A stretch of DNA of 64,000 bases, taken from positions 51,701,501-51,765,500 of the forward strand of contig NC_071667.1 of NCBI RefSeq assembly GCF_028554725.1, read 5' to 3'. The position numbers were made by a program, and so were the translations under genes. The notes beneath the pieces are model-generated. The model was given only the letters and a program-made list of their open reading frames with translations, ran no database searches and was not told where the DNA came from. Positions 37,200 to 50,140 of the stretch are shown here, one piece after another. Each line of letters begins with the position of its first letter. Within the stretch, counting starts at the first letter, position 1. Origin of the DNA: Zeugodacus cucurbitae (taxonomy: Eukaryota > Arthropoda > Insecta > Diptera > Tephritidae).

Positions 37200-37735
37200 T
37201 GTGGCGTATGCACCTGCTATGCGATTATAGCCAAATCTACTTGAGTGCACCATACATCTCTCCCTCTTTCCGTTTGGCGCCAATTGGAAATACCAATAGA
37301 AACCACGTCACTTTCCACCTGGTTATTCCAAAGGAGTGGAAGGCTTCCTGTCCCTCTGCTCCCACCATCGGGAGCTGCATCGAACACATTCAAAGCTGGA
37401 GCGCTTTCGTACATTCGAACAACATGACCTAGCCAGCGTAGCCGCTGTGTTTTTATTCGCTGAACTATGTCAATGTCGTCGAATAACTCATATAGCTCAT
37501 CGTTCCTTAGTCTGTGGTATTCGCCGTTGTCAATGTTCAGAGGACCATAAATCTTGCGCAAAACTTTTCTCTCGAAAACTAGTACAGTCTCATCGGATTT
37601 TGACATCGTCCATGCTTCTGTACCATAAGGCATAAGGGCATGAAAAGGACTTGTAGAGTTTGATTTTTGTTCGTCGAGGGAGGACTTTTTGCCAGTGCGA
37701 TTCTGGGTGAGGTTGCGAGGCTGATATTTTTAGTT
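37200..37735 (-). mobile_element. RTE-like retrotransposon, 3' fragment, partly decayed
   Basis: The minus frame 37633-37217 is open for 138 codons and reads YGTEAWTMSKSDE, RKVLRKIYGPL, TQRLRWLGHVVRM and the C-terminal NWRQTERGRD. The 3' UTR (plus-strand GGCGTATGCACCTGCTATGCG) matches the AGAAG-tail subfamily rather than the CATA subfamily. Upstream coding sequence continues to about 37735 but with deletions near 37640-37690. No clear target-site duplication was found. Confidence 0.75.
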
Positions 37736-40401
37736 TTGTGGATGTTGGTGGTGGCTGGAGATCGGGGAATGGGCCATTTTCAGAAGTTCACGAATTATTT
37801 TTAAGGTTGATTACTTATCTCAATTCAATTATAACAGTATTAATAATTTTGGACAATAAAGACAAATAAATTAAATTAATATTATAAGTTTTATGAATTG
37901 CGAGGGGAGAGACAAAATCAGTTGGCGAATCCAGTACACCGAACAATCGCTCCGCAATAACTAAAAAATTACACCGATCAAACGGATTTCGCGATTAGTA
38001 TTGCTAACTTCAGGCTGAAATGAGCCCTGGAGCACTTTTTCAATGCGAGGTATGCGGGGTAGATACATAAAAAAGCGGAACTAAAGTTAATTTTAAAAAT
38101 TATATGAAAAAAATTATTTTGTTCTTTATTTAACAATACTTAAATATAATTATTTTACTTTCAATTGAACTTTGTTTAAGTTTAGCATCTCATACAATAA
38201 AAATATGAAAAAATTGTTTTAATTATGTATTATGTGTTATTTAATACACTACTTTAATATGATGTGATTCATTAAAAAAATTGTACATAAAGGACATCAA
38301 AAATAAATTAAGCTAATTTCCGCACAAGTTATTATCGTAGATCACCCATATATTATTTGTATATTTTTATAAAAGGTTATATATTCGGACTTAAGTTCCC
38401 TGTTTCATAATGCTATGGACTTTACTATTATAGACAACCATATTTCAACACAACCAAGAAGATGACTGGTAAATGCCCACTGAGATTTAAATGCAGCTGC
38501 AAGTCTCCCTTCTCGCTAATTTTATTTAGTAAAATCACTTTAAATTAACGTTGGAGCTGACCACAAATAAAAATCACCGAAGAATACTATCAAACTGTTC
38601 AAAAATATTTCAGTCTGAAATATTAGTTCATCAACCACATGATTTCAGTTCATTAATTCAGCTCAGGAATTTTTCGGATGCTGAAATCAGTCGGCTGCTT
38701 AATTTTCCTATCATCACGCAACGGTTGTCAAATTAATCAGTCTAACCGTTATGTATGTATATATAGAGGCACAGACTTTCTTCTAGTAGAGTGTGCGGAA
38801 CCCAACCAAAGCTAAATACTTCTTAATAGCGGCCTTTTTCCGGTCAACTGGCTACAGGCCGCAAGTAATGTGGTAACTATATAAGATTGTTTTTGTATAT
38901 ACATATATCTATACAAAATTTTATAAGAGCATAAGTCTGAGTGCCTGTTTTCACAATATTTGTCCCAGTATGTGGTATTTTCATTAATGACCACTTTCCA
39001 CTAAACATTTCTCGCAAACACACATACGCAAGACCACGCATGCCTCTCTGTGGCATGTTTATACAATTAATTAAGTTAAAAACTAACAAGCCTATTAGTT
39101 ATTTGAAACATTTTTGGTTTTTGTTGTTGTTTTTTATTTTTCACTTGTTGTTGCGTGGCCGTCATACCGCATGTCGTGCGGCTAATCTGTTAATATTACC
39201 TAATTTCGACTAATTTCGACTAATTTGCAGTAAATATGCGGACCATCCGAAATATTTCGAAATATTTTACAGATTAGTTGACGCTGTTTGCCCAACAAGT
39301 TAGCGCATTAGAAAATAATCCCCTGCCACCACCATGATTCGATGATGTGAGTTATTTTTAGTTACTATGTGTTGGCATAAAATTAAAATGTTTACCCTAA
39401 TTATTGTGCGGAATTTTAGCACCGACTAAATGCTAGTTATGCAGACTAAACGTATGAGTTATAATTAGATTGATGGAAGAGTACAAAAATAGCTAATTAA
39501 TTTTGCAAATACGAGTTGGTGGCAATGACGCAGGCATTTGTTGGAAAGAAGGAAAGTGGCGTGTGAAACTATAGGAAGAGTTACCAAAAAAGCTATATTA
39601 AACGTCGTAGCATTAGACTTCTAAATACAGTTTTCAATTTTAAAATTAACTTGATTTATTAATTCATTATTATTTTAAATATTTATGGATATAATTCGAG
39701 ATATAATATATTTTCATGCTCGATAATGAAACGCCTGAAGATATTACTCCATAACGTTTTAATGATATCTTTAGCTTTAGTAGCTTATGATATATATACA
39801 AAAAAACTTAATAAAAGGCGGGACTACACCCATTTTTTAAATAACGGGACTACACCCATTTTTTAAATAAAACTATTTTACTCTGTGCAAAATATTTCGA
39901 GAGAGAAAGGACGGCAAAAGGATCCACCAAATATCTCCTGCTTTGGAGATTGTTAACATACTCTTCGTGACATTGCGCTTATAATAATTTTGTTAATTTT
40001 CTTAAAATTTCTATATTTGCTAAATTCGGCCTAACAGTCCACAAACCGATAACATAGAACCGACTGGAAACGGATCTTGCAATCAACATCAACGTTGATA
40101 ACAACTGAAAACCTTTTTTTCCACCAGGCACTCTTCCCGCCACTTAGTCGATCATGAAGTCGATAATTCAAAAATGATAAAACACTCTGCAAGCTTTTAT
40201 ATCCCTTTACATATACATTTGCTTTAAAGAGATTTGAGGTGACAACTTATATTACTTTTCTTCTGTTAGACTATGAGTTTTGATGAGCTTATTTTCCTCT
40301 TGTGCTCTTTACCATCCGCCTGATTCAGAGAAGTATATATATTATATTTGAATTCGTCACTGCTAATACAAAGAAATACTAGGAGTATGTACCTAGTATA
40401 A
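37736..40401. other. Non-coding stretch, no gene recognised
   Basis: Very AT-rich, especially 38080-38320. Short frames at 38551-38736 and 38812-39213 show no domain; those at 38877-39213 on opposite strands overlap. A small tandem duplication lies at about 39824-39867. Confidence 0.5.
39824..39867. repeat. Short direct repeat, two units of about 23 bp
   Basis: The unit CGGGACTACACCCATTTTTT plus AAATAA occurs twice back to back. It has no coding role and is probably replication slippage. Confidence 0.8.
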
Positions 40402-41601
40402 AACAAGTAAGGAAGCGCTAAGTTCGGGTGTAACCGAACATTTTATACTCTCGCAATTTATTTATTTAACTTTATTTATATTATATAATACACAATTTGA
40501 CCCACATATTCGTCATATATATTGTATAAAGTCCATTGAAAGTTGGAAACCCTAATATTAGGTTAGAAGCACCGAGGTCCTCGTGTTCGATATATGGGGC
40601 CTTGAAAACCTATGGTCCGATTTTGGCGATTTTTAGAATGGGGCTGCCACACTATAAACGTAGTATTTGTGCAAAGTTCTGCATCGATATCTTCACTAGA
40701 GCTTGCTTTATATATTGTAAAGTAAACGATTCAAATCGTCTTCAAAGTTCTGGTATATAGGAAGTGGGCGTGGTTGTGAAGGGATTTGGCCTACTTTCAC
40801 AACATATCATTGGGATGTAAGGAAACTATTACAAACCAAGTTTCATTGAAATCTGTCGAGTGGTTCCTGAGATATGGTTTTTGACCCATAAGTGGGCGAC
40901 GCCACGCCCATTTTCCATTTTGTAAAAAAATCTGAGTGCAGCTTCCATCTGCCATTTCTTATGTGAAATTTAGTGTTTCTGACGTTTTTCGTTACTGAGT
41001 TAACCCACTTTTAGTCATTTTCAACCTAACCTTTGTATGGGAGGTGGGCGTGGTTATTATCCGATTTCAACTATTCTCATAATGTGTGGTGGGGTACATA
41101 AGAGATTCGACTGCAGAAAGTTTGGTTTATATAGCTTCATTGTTTTGCGAGATATATACAAATAATCGATTTGGGGGCGAGGCCACGCCCACTTCCCCAA
41201 AAAAATTATATGCAAATATGCCCCTTCCTAGTGCAATCCTTTATTCCAAACTACTGTTACTGTTATAACTTTATTTATACCTTAGTTATGACACTTTATG
41301 TGTTTTTGGTTTCCGCCATTTTGTGGGCGTGGCAGTGGACCGATTTTGCCCATTTTTGAAAGCAACCTCCTCAGGGTGCCAATATGTGTTCCAAGTTTCA
41401 TTAAGATATCTTAATTTTTACTCAAGTTATCGCTTGCACGGACAGACGGACGGACAGACATCCTGATTTCAACTCCACTCGTCATCCTGATCATTTATAT
41501 ATATATAACCCCATATCTAACTCTTTTATTTCTTGGTGACACAAACAACCGTTATGTGAACAATTCTATAATACTCTGTGCAACATATTGCGAGAGTATA
41601 A
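40402..41601 (-). repeat. Repeat family A, near full length, minus orientation
   Basis: On the plus strand it starts with the terminus AACAAGTAAGG, the hairpin GTTCGGGTGTAACCGAAC and TATACTCTCGCAA, and ends with GCGAGAGTATAAAA. Internal marks are GGAAGTGGGCGTGGTTGTG, GACGCCACGCCCATTTTCC, GAGGTGGGCGTGGTTATTAT, GGCGAGGCCACGCCCAC and the GACAGACGGACGGACAGACA microsatellite near 41440-41459. This copy and the one at 7261 define the family best. Confidence 0.82.
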
Positions 41602-42720
41602 AAACGGTAATTTGACCTCAAATTCCACCATATTAACATGAATTGCCACTTATTACAGTAGTTCAGTATTTTTTATCAAATAAAGTGAATATTTCAATTT
41701 GCACAGTTTTTAGTATATTTTTAAATTAAATTAGCAAATATGCAATTAAATTTCCATCAAATAAACAATTCATTTTGATTATCATAATTGTTTTCTAATT
41801 TTCCATTTATAAAATACGTTTTGCCGCGGTGCGATTCGGAGACAATAATCGCGAATTTAAATTAATTTACTTGTGGTCTTAAAGAATTATATGGAAAATT
41901 AATGAACATGTAGTGGTGAATACATCCACCTATTTATGGTTGTATGTACATATATTTGTAAATTTGTTAGTTTTTTAGCAGAGGGAAACACAGGAAAATA
42001 TAAAATTAGTACAAACTCCTAAGCCGATTAAAAACTTTACCTCTATTTATGTATTATAGGACACATAAGCCAATCCATACGTATATGGAATCGATTATGC
42101 GGGAGTGCTTACTTCGAATATGTGGCGTTAAAGAAAATGTTCTTCTTCTTCCAGTTGTAATAATATTATCCTTAAACTTATTCAATCAATGGAGAAAGAT
42201 TCCTTAACTAAAGTTAATTATTGAAATAATAGAACATCATCCTTAGTTGATATTAAAGTAGTTCCAGAGGGGACCGCTGTCGAAACAAAGTTTTTTTTGA
42301 AACCTTTATCATATATTCAACGCTTTACCTCAAAATTTTTTATTTAGATCTTGAGGCTTTACAGTTTTTTTCTAGATGGCGGTTCTTAGTCTAACATGAG
42401 TAACACTAATGTCGCTCAAATAGCAAATCGTTCTGGTAAATAACTGAATTTCAAAAGATACATAATGACACTAAAGGAAAATTACTTGCTAAAGTTCAAG
42501 ATCACAACCCATCGATCCTTAAGACTGAGAAAATTATTCATAGAAAAAGTTGGTACACAGAAATTTCACGTTATTAGAAAGAATTTCGTCTGATATTGAT
42601 CGAAATCTGCAATCCGAATTTACAAAGTGATCCCTCCAATTATTATACCTTATCGACTTCCATGTGTTTGAATGAATGAATTGTCAAATAAGTAACCAAG
42701 AGAACATTTCAAAATTTTTT
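41602..42720. other. Non-coding stretch, no gene recognised
   Basis: No coding frame or repeat recognised. Confidence 0.5.
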
Positions 42721-42858
42721 TTCCCAGGCACAACTGTCAGCCACTATTCTGTCAATTTTTATTGCTATGTTTGGAACACAAAATTTCACACAAACTAATC
42801 ATAATTTGTTAATTACTAACTAATTTTTGAATTTCCAGGTACTTATTTGACAGAATAT
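42721..42858. repeat. Repeat family C, internally deleted copy
   Basis: Shares both ends with the longer copy at 50962-51254: TTCCCAGG..CACAACTGTCAGCC on the left, and TTTCCAGGTACTTATTTGAC on the right against TTTCCTGGTACTTATTTGAC in the long copy. It lacks an internal block equal to about 51016-51167. The unit is AT-rich and non-coding. The block TATTCTGTCAA near the left side reappears inverted at the right end, so partial terminal symmetry exists, but I could not define clean inverted repeats or a target duplication. Confidence 0.7.
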
Positions 42859-44676
42859 AGACTAATATTTAGTCAGAAAATAATTTGCATTTTTCCAAAA
42901 AAATATTCCAAAATTTAATAATAAACACATGTAATTAGTGTTTTAGTTTAGTGTTTACAAAAAAACTGTTTCCATTTACATATTAATTAATACTTCGTAA
43001 TAAATAAACTGTAATTTGTGCACTACTAAAACCGGAAGCCAGCATAGGCGTTATTTGAATTTAAATTCCATATAAAAAGCAATATGCATTGTGACAGCAA
43101 ACTGTAAATTCATGTGAACTAAATCCAATGAGAGTGCAGTCAAGCATATTCATGAAGCTGTTGAAATGCACGTACATTTATGGATACATGAGCATACAGC
43201 TCAGAGCGGTTGTTACTACATGTCGAACACATATGCACATAAATTCAAATATAGTGCTGTATGCAATACTAAAAAATTTTTATAGAAACTAATATTCAAT
43301 AAAAATATATTGGCTCTTTCAGATAACTGAATCCAACAACTACTCCATTGCGTATATATTAATACCAGAGTTCGTTGGGATATAAACTTGTATGGTTATA
43401 GAAGTGGGTGTGTGTCTGTTGGTCTTAACTTGTCTTTTGTTGTTGTTGTTTTTTATATGCATTTTGCTACGAATTTTATATACTCTTTTTTCTAAAACAA
43501 AAGTTATGCGACATTTCTCTCCACTAAACTAAATGGAACTGAATATTTTATCGAATACGATGCACATATAAACCATATACTCAAAACAAGCAATGTGAAT
43601 TTCAATAGTTCCATTTGCAAATCTTCTGTTCTTCTCCTTATTTTTGAATGTATTATATAATTCAGATCAGCTTGGTTCGTCTAAGCATCAGTTGGTAACA
43701 TGAAGTTGATCCAGAATCTGTTGTCTTTGGATTATTTAAAGTAATATTTTGTTGCTGAAACTCAAACTGATGTTATATGCACTTTATTCAGTTTGATCTG
43801 GAAGATTTTTATGTTTTCTTAAATATTAGTTCCTATCATGGCAATTTGGATATGTAGTTTGGTGAATCTTACCATAAATTATACTTGAATTTGTCCACAT
43901 AGGTTGCTTGCCCATATTTCAAAATTTTCATAAAATATTTATTTCTTAAATATGTGTATAATAGATATAAAGTGCAGGTAAAACATATACTTACGTACCT
44001 ATTTCCAGTTATGTAATGACACAGCTACATACCTACATCTATATGTACATTTCGTTGCTTAGCTGCTCATATGATTTTCGTTTGCTTTATTCGATGAATA
44101 TTTCATTTGTCTCATATGAGATATACTAACATTACAACAACTGTTATTAACACAAAAAAAGTTGAGTTTGTGCTGGTCACCTTTGTGTCAAAACTATGAC
44201 ATTTTGCAATTTAAAGTAAACATGGCAAACGGAATTTCCCAAGAGTCATAATATAGCCAGTGGCCACACGAAATGGTGAAATGTTTCACCTACTTTCATA
44301 TAGCCGAATACATTTACACATTTTGGTTTGAATATAACTGTGAGTGTGTGAATGTGTTGGAGAAGGAAATATCATTTATGTATATCTAGGGTTTATCACC
44401 TGGATATAAATACATATAGCTGTTGTAGTTGTTGCACCAACAGAAAAACATTTATAAATCATTTTCTGATGTGTGCTGCTAAGTTAACAGCCCATGACCA
44501 TGTAATATCTGGTTCCGTTCCGTTTACGTAAATCGTATGTAACTGCCGTTCACAGTTTTGTGTCCTGTAGGATCTATTATAATTTCACTTTATACGATAC
44601 AATACAAGTCAGTCACTAAATTTCTTTTCTACGATAGTTATAAAAACATAAAAATTAAATATGAAACTAGCAGTAT
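42859..44676. other. Non-coding stretch, no gene recognised
   Basis: AT-rich, with GTTGTTGTT runs near 43440. No supported coding frame or repeat family. Confidence 0.5.
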
Positions 44677-45646
44677 AACAAGTAAGGAAGGCTATGTTCG
44701 GGTGTAGCCGAACATTTTATACTCTCGCAATTAATTTACTTAACTTTATTAATATTATATAATACACAATTTGAACACATATTCGTTATATATATTGTAT
44801 AAAGTCCATTGAAAGTTGGAAACCTTAATATTAGGTTAGAAGCACCGAGGACCTTATGTTCGATAAATGGGGCCTTGAAAACCTATGGTCAGATTTTGGC
44901 GATTTTTAGAATAGGGCTGCCACACTATAAACGTAGTATTTTTGCAAAGTTCTGCACCGATATCTTCACTAGTGCTTACTTTAGCAGCTTCCATCTGCCA
45001 TTTCTTATGTGAAATTTAGTGTTTCTGTCGTTTATCGTTAGTGAGTTAACCCACTTTTAGTAATTTTCAACCTAACCTTTGTATGGGAAGTGGGCGTGGT
45101 TATTATCCGATTTCTTTTAGTTTTGGACTGTATAAGGTAGTACCTAAAATAAACGACTCTAGAAAGTTTCCTTGATATAGCTTTAGTAGTTTGCGAGATA
45201 TGTACAAAAAACTTAGTAGGGGGCGGGGCCTCGCCCACTTCCCCAAAAAACTACATCCACATATTCCCCTTCATAGTGCGATCCTTCATACCAAATTTTA
45301 CTTCCAAAGCTTTATTTATAGCTTAGTTATGGCACTTTAGGTGTTTTCGGTTTTCGACATTTTGTGGGCGTTGCAGTGGTCCGATTACGCCCATTATTAA
45401 TCTTCTTATGGTGCCAAGGAACATGTGTTCCAAGTTTCATTAAGATATCTCAATTTTTACTCAAGTTACAGCTTGCACGGACGGACGGACAGACAGACAT
45501 CCGGATTTGAACTTTACTCGTCACCCTGATCATTTTGATGTATATAACCCTATATCTAACTCGTTTAGTTTTAGGACTTACAACCAGCCGTTATGTGGAC
45601 AAAACCATAATAATCTCGTAGCAACTTTGTTGAAAGAGTATAAAAA
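44677..45646 (-). repeat. Repeat family A, minus orientation, with internal deletion
   Basis: Starts AACAAGTAAGG with the hairpin GTTCGGGTGTAGCCGAAC and ends with a degraded TGAAAGAGTATAAAA. Relative to the copy at 40402 it lacks about 235 bp: the sequence jumps at about 44983 from 'GTGCTTACTTTA' to 'GCAGCTTCCATCTGCC'. The GACGGACGGACAGACAGACA run is at about 45480-45499. Confidence 0.8.
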
Positions 45647-47095
45647 GTCTAAGTCAATTAGTCTAGTTTTTCCGTGATTTAATGATCTTCTGTGTATTGT
45701 ATATAAATCCATTTCTAGTTTTTATGATAATATATTAATGTAACATAAGCCGGAACAACCCGAAGGCAGGTGTTCCAATCGGTAGAAACATGTTTGACAT
45801 ATGTATCTTTCTTACTATATTTTAATAATAAGATTCCGCTTCGAGGATATTGCTTAAGAAACAAAAAACACAATGTCCAGTCTCAAATAAATTTCTAAGT
45901 CTTAATCAAATTGTCCTCATTACCTTAAATGGACTTAAGCTTCTTCAGCTGAGTACCAAAAATATTAATTGTGGATCTGACGATATCGATTAGATCGATT
46001 AGGTCTTACAATATTTAAATGGACTCCGAAATGTGATTAAAAACTATTAGTGCAGAGTGAGCCTAAAGTTCTCTCCTTATAAATATTAGACAGTTTACCA
46101 ACCACACTTACTCAAAACTTACTTTTATTTCTTGATGTAAAAAATCGAGGTTTTGGGTAGAATAGAGCATTGTACGATTTTTTAAATAGAAAATAGTATA
46201 TTGACTTTAGTATATACATTTATAAGACTTTCTTGATAGAACAGGTTCTCCTAGGACTCATCATAACACAAACATTTGCCCACGAACGGGAGCTTTGTTG
46301 CTTCTAAGGTTATATATGAAATTTTAACGCTCCATCTACTTAATAAAAAAATATTAATAACACCTTGTTAACGCATGGGTCCAGTTAAGCCTATTAAAAT
46401 ACCGTAAATTTTGCATTTGACTTTGAAATTTGAAATTATCATACACTACTTCCCCTAACACAAACATTTGAGTATCTTACTTTCTTACGCAAAATTCCAC
46501 TGGCACCTTAAAATGCAATAAACGCCAAAATGTGCGTTTCGCATAAAAGTACCTTCAAGTAACTTAGGAACCGGCATAACTGCGCCTCCTCTAAACTCCT
46601 TCGGAGCAGAAGTATGCCGCAAAGTATGCCAACATTATACGCGAAGATATTAAATTTGTAAGTAAGATATCTGCTTACAAATGGCAGCGTCAAATTATGT
46701 AAATGATTATGTTAAAAGGAGACATCCTGCTAAGCGCCACAAAGTATGCTGCACAAAGCAGCCGGGAAGTGTGTTTCCAAGGGAGTATGTACTCGTATGC
46801 AAACTAATGACGCGACACGCACAAACAACGCTGATAGTTGAATATCAAAGTAAAGTTTTGTTTTAGCAACACGACTAACAACGCGTATATTTTGCAAGAA
46901 TTTTGTGAGTGCGTAAAACTTTTGAATTTTAATGTTAAAATGTTGAATAATTTTGTTGCCGAAGAATGTAGGGAACAATTCGAATTTACGAAAGTCACCT
47001 GGAGTCTAGCTAGTATGACAATATGAGTGCTGATAGCGATTAAAACTGCGCGATTGTCGGAGGGTCATAATGGCCCGACAGTTAAGTTACCAGTT
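45647..47095. other. Non-coding stretch, no gene recognised
   Basis: Open frames around 46681-47026 lie on both strands in the same DNA and show no domain. Nothing else recognised. Confidence 0.5.
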
Positions 47096-47299
47096 TATAC
47101 ATATTTGGGTTTAACTTGCTTTTTCACTATGCAATTCATTGAATCAAATGAATGTTCACTAAACCTCTGCAGTGTCGTTTCAATTCCAATAGACTTCCCT
47201 TCCCCATGCACACGTTTTTCTATATTTCAAAGGGTTCAATATATATATATATATATGCGCATGTATTTAAATTTAGTATTAACATGTATTTATAGACTA

Positions 47300-47729
47300 C
47301 TAGCTTTTACCCGCGACTTCGTCCGGAACATGATAGAGCAAAACTCCCAGCAAAAACCATAAAAAAATCACTAACTCAATTCAGTTTTCTGCCTACTTTC
47401 TACCCCCTAAGTACGATGACGTGATCATTTTGAACTTCTTTCGGTTTTTAGGTAACCCTCTATTACCTTACTAAATTTCATCAAAATCCGTTCAGCCGTT
47501 TAGCCGTAAAAGAGCAAAAGTTCCAACAAACACGACTAAGAATCACTAACTCAGTTCTTTATCTGCCTACTGCCTACCTCCTAAGAACGATGACGTGATT
47601 TTTTATAGCCTATAACCATTTCTAGGTTATCATCTATCACCATACCAAATTTTACCAAAATCCGTTCAGCCGTTTAGGCGTGAAAGAGTAACAGACAGAG
47701 TTACTTTCGCATTTATAATATTAATATGG
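47300..47729 (+). repeat. Interspersed repeat with two internal units (insect 'ACCCGCGACTTCGTCCG' type)
   Basis: Begins CTAGCTTTTACCCGCGAC and ends CGCATTTATAATATTAATATGG. It contains two direct units of about 180 bp, each with GTACGATGACGTGAT or AACGATGACGTGAT and CAAAATCCGTTCAGCCGTTT, the second followed by AGAGTAACAGACAGAG. Sequences of this pattern are widespread in insect genomes; I know them as short interspersed or non-LTR-derived repeats but cannot name the family. Its limits are fixed by the empty copy at 48346-48561. Confidence 0.7.
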
Positions 47730-47832
47730 ATGAGTAGCAGGAATGTGAAAATTGTGTTACCTCCTTTAAATGAAGTACTTAAAAACTAAGTCTCGAATGG
47801 AAAATTTGACAAAATTAAAATGAGACTCTTGT

Positions 47833-48345
47833 TATACTCTCGCAACAAAAGTTGCTAAGAGAGTATTATCGTTTTGTTCACATAACGGTTGTTTGTAACA
47901 CCTAAAACTAAACGAGTTAGTTATATACACCAAAGTGATCAAGATGACTAGTATATTTGAAATCCGGATGTCGGTCCGTCCGTGCGTCTGTCCGTCTCTG
48001 CAAGCGATAGCTTGAGTAAAAATTGAGGTATCTTAAGGAACAAATATTTCTTGGCACCATGAGACGGTTGATATTGAAAATGGGCGAAATCGGACCACTG
48101 GCACAAAAAAATTTTAAAATTTGGTGCAAAGGATCGCACTGTGAAAGTGCATATTTAGATGTAATTTTTTTGGGGAAACTACTCTACTACAAACCAAATC
48201 AAACTCTCTAGAGTCTTTTCTTTTAGGCACTCCCTTATCCAAAAATGGAGGAAATCGGATTATAACCACGCCTACCTCCCATACAAAGGTTATGTCGAAA
48301 ACTACTAAAAATGCTTTAATTCAGTAAGGAAACCGCCAGAAACCC
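47833..48345 (+). repeat. Repeat family A, 3'-truncated
   Basis: Starts TATACTCTCGCAACAAAAG, with GGATGTCGGTCCGTCC, GGGCGAAATCGGACCACTGG and ACCACGCCTACCTCCC. It stops at 48345, where the second copy of the local duplication begins. Confidence 0.75.
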
Positions 48346-48561
48346 TATACATATTTAGGTTTAACTTGCTTTTTCACTACGCAATTCATTGAATCAAATA
48401 AATGTTCACTAAACGTATGCAGTGTAGACTTCCATTCCCCATGCACACGTTTTTCTATATTTCAAAGGGTTCAATATATTATATTTATGCGCATATATTT
48501 TAAATTAGTATTAACATGTATTTATAGGCTATGAGTAGTAGGGATATGAAAATTGTGTTAG

Positions 48562-49907
48562 AAAAATACTCGCTTAGAAGAACGATCTGACTACATTTAA
48601 AGTTCCTGAGTTTACGAACTTGTCGAGATTTCTAGCTTTATCTAATGAAAACTGAATGGTCTGACTCTTTAATGGGATATTAGCATTACAAAGGCTTTTC
48701 ATGGCAGCTCACAGAAAATGTCCAATTAATTCAAATCGGTTCTCCAAAAGAACCAACTGACATTGTCTGGGATCAATAAATTTGGTAGCCGATTGTGAAA
48801 TGAAGTGTGTACACGTCGTCTAGTTATCAATTAAAATTTCAATTTTCAACAGGGAAAAAATACTTATCAGTAGAGTAAGTAAGTATTGTTATCTTGGATG
48901 AATCCATATGTCACAAAAATCACTAACAATTGAATAGACAAACTTAGAGTAAAATTCTGCTCTTGCTAAAATGATTATTCTCGCACATCCTTACTTATCT
49001 CAGCATATGCTATGAAACTCCTTTCATTTGCAGTCCGAATATATTGTGTTTCAACTTTCGTTTAATTTACCACAACAGCAGCTAGTTTCTATTAACTTCC
49101 GTCACAACTTAGTAGACGAGCACGTGTTCATAAACAACCCTACCAATCTGAGTCTGTATGTGTAAAAAGATATGGAGAACAACGCAGCACACACTGTATT
49201 ATTGTTGGGAAACTTTTATTGTCGTAGGCTATTAAACTTTTCCCATTAAAGAGCGGCCAGTGTGCCAAATGAAAGCAGATCGAAAGCAACAATCTCTCAA
49301 TTGCTGACCATCACAGTGTCTCATTTGATAAGTTTAAATGCGCAGAACTATTAACCTTAATTGCAGGACAATTTGCTTGTCTTGAGGATTATATGAATTA
49401 ATGAGAATGATTATTGCGGTCACTTAGGCGTACATATGAAAGGAAATTCATAATATTTTAGAGGAAAACTTCATCAATTTAATATCAAATATAGATAGAG
49501 GTCAGAGGATTAAGTTTAGAAGCATATTAAATATATCTTTATTAAACATATAGTATAAGCTTAGTGTGATTTTATTGAAGCTTGTTAAATAGTGGTGATG
49601 CAATCAAATTTACTTTTGCACCAAATGAGGACAGTATCTTACATAAAATACTTACAATGTAGCAAATTTGGAGATAATTATATTATAATAGATTACAACC
49701 AATCTTGATAATTTAAGTGTTCCAGATTAATATTAGTTATTAATAATTTCTGTCTTTAAAGGCAATAAGTAATTGCTTTACTTTTACTTCTCTATTGTAG
49801 TGAGTAATTGCACATATGGAACATAGCGTATGAGTAACATTATTTTATAAGGTGTGATAAAAAGAAATATTTACATTAATATAGAATAACTTATGAGAAA
49901 GTTCAAA
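48562..49907. other. Non-coding stretch, no gene recognised
   Basis: No coding frame or repeat recognised; strongly AT-rich from 49430 on. Confidence 0.5.
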
Positions 49908-50140
49908 TTACCGTCGATAATAGATGCCAATAGAATCTACTGGCAGGTCCGGACCATAAGCTGGATGTATAAGAAGTTCCGAAACCAAAGCTGGCTGCTC
50001 CTGGCTAATTTCTTCTTTCTGGCGGTCTACTTGTTGAGAGTACAGTTCCAAAATTAAGAGTTCGGCCGTTGGTGAATACCTCATAGTAAAACCCATTTCT
50101 CACCAGAAACATACACTTCAGGAATGGATCGATTTTGTTG
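49908..50140 (-). pseudogene. mariner-type transposase, central fragment
   Basis: One minus frame reads KCMFLVRNGFYYEV and FTNGRTLN. A 1-bp frame change near 50050-50097 leads into LELYSQQVDRQKEEISQEQ and PALVSE, directly followed by LLIHPAYGPDLPVDS and a stop at 49908. This follows the mariner transposase order: the 'G-YYE-LP-GQT-N' block, 'YCQQLDRLK', 'RPAL' and 'HPPYSPDLAPSDY'. The segment between PALV and HPAYGPDL, which should hold the second catalytic Asp (HDNARPH block), has been deleted. The open frame continuing up to 50343 carries no mariner-like sequence I can recognise. Inactive. Confidence 0.75.

Larger units (their letters stand above)
47096..48561. repeat. Local duplication: 47096-47760 and 48346-48561
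   Basis: Sequence from TATACATATTT..GGTTTAACTTGC to ATGTGAAAATTGTGTTA occurs twice in direct orientation. Copy 1 (47096-47760) is interrupted by a 430-bp repeat (47300-47729). Copy 2 (48346-48561) is not: there 'TTTATAGGCTA' joins directly to 'TGAGTAGTAGG' at 48530/48531, so it records the state before insertion. Copy 2 begins exactly where a family A fragment ends (48345), which suggests a tandem duplication of about 1.25 kb followed by decay of the rest of copy 2. Confidence 0.8.

Noticed and set aside
47239..47256. AT run as a regulatory TATA cluster
   Set aside because: It is a simple dinucleotide repeat within the duplicated segment, and the second copy has it in altered form.
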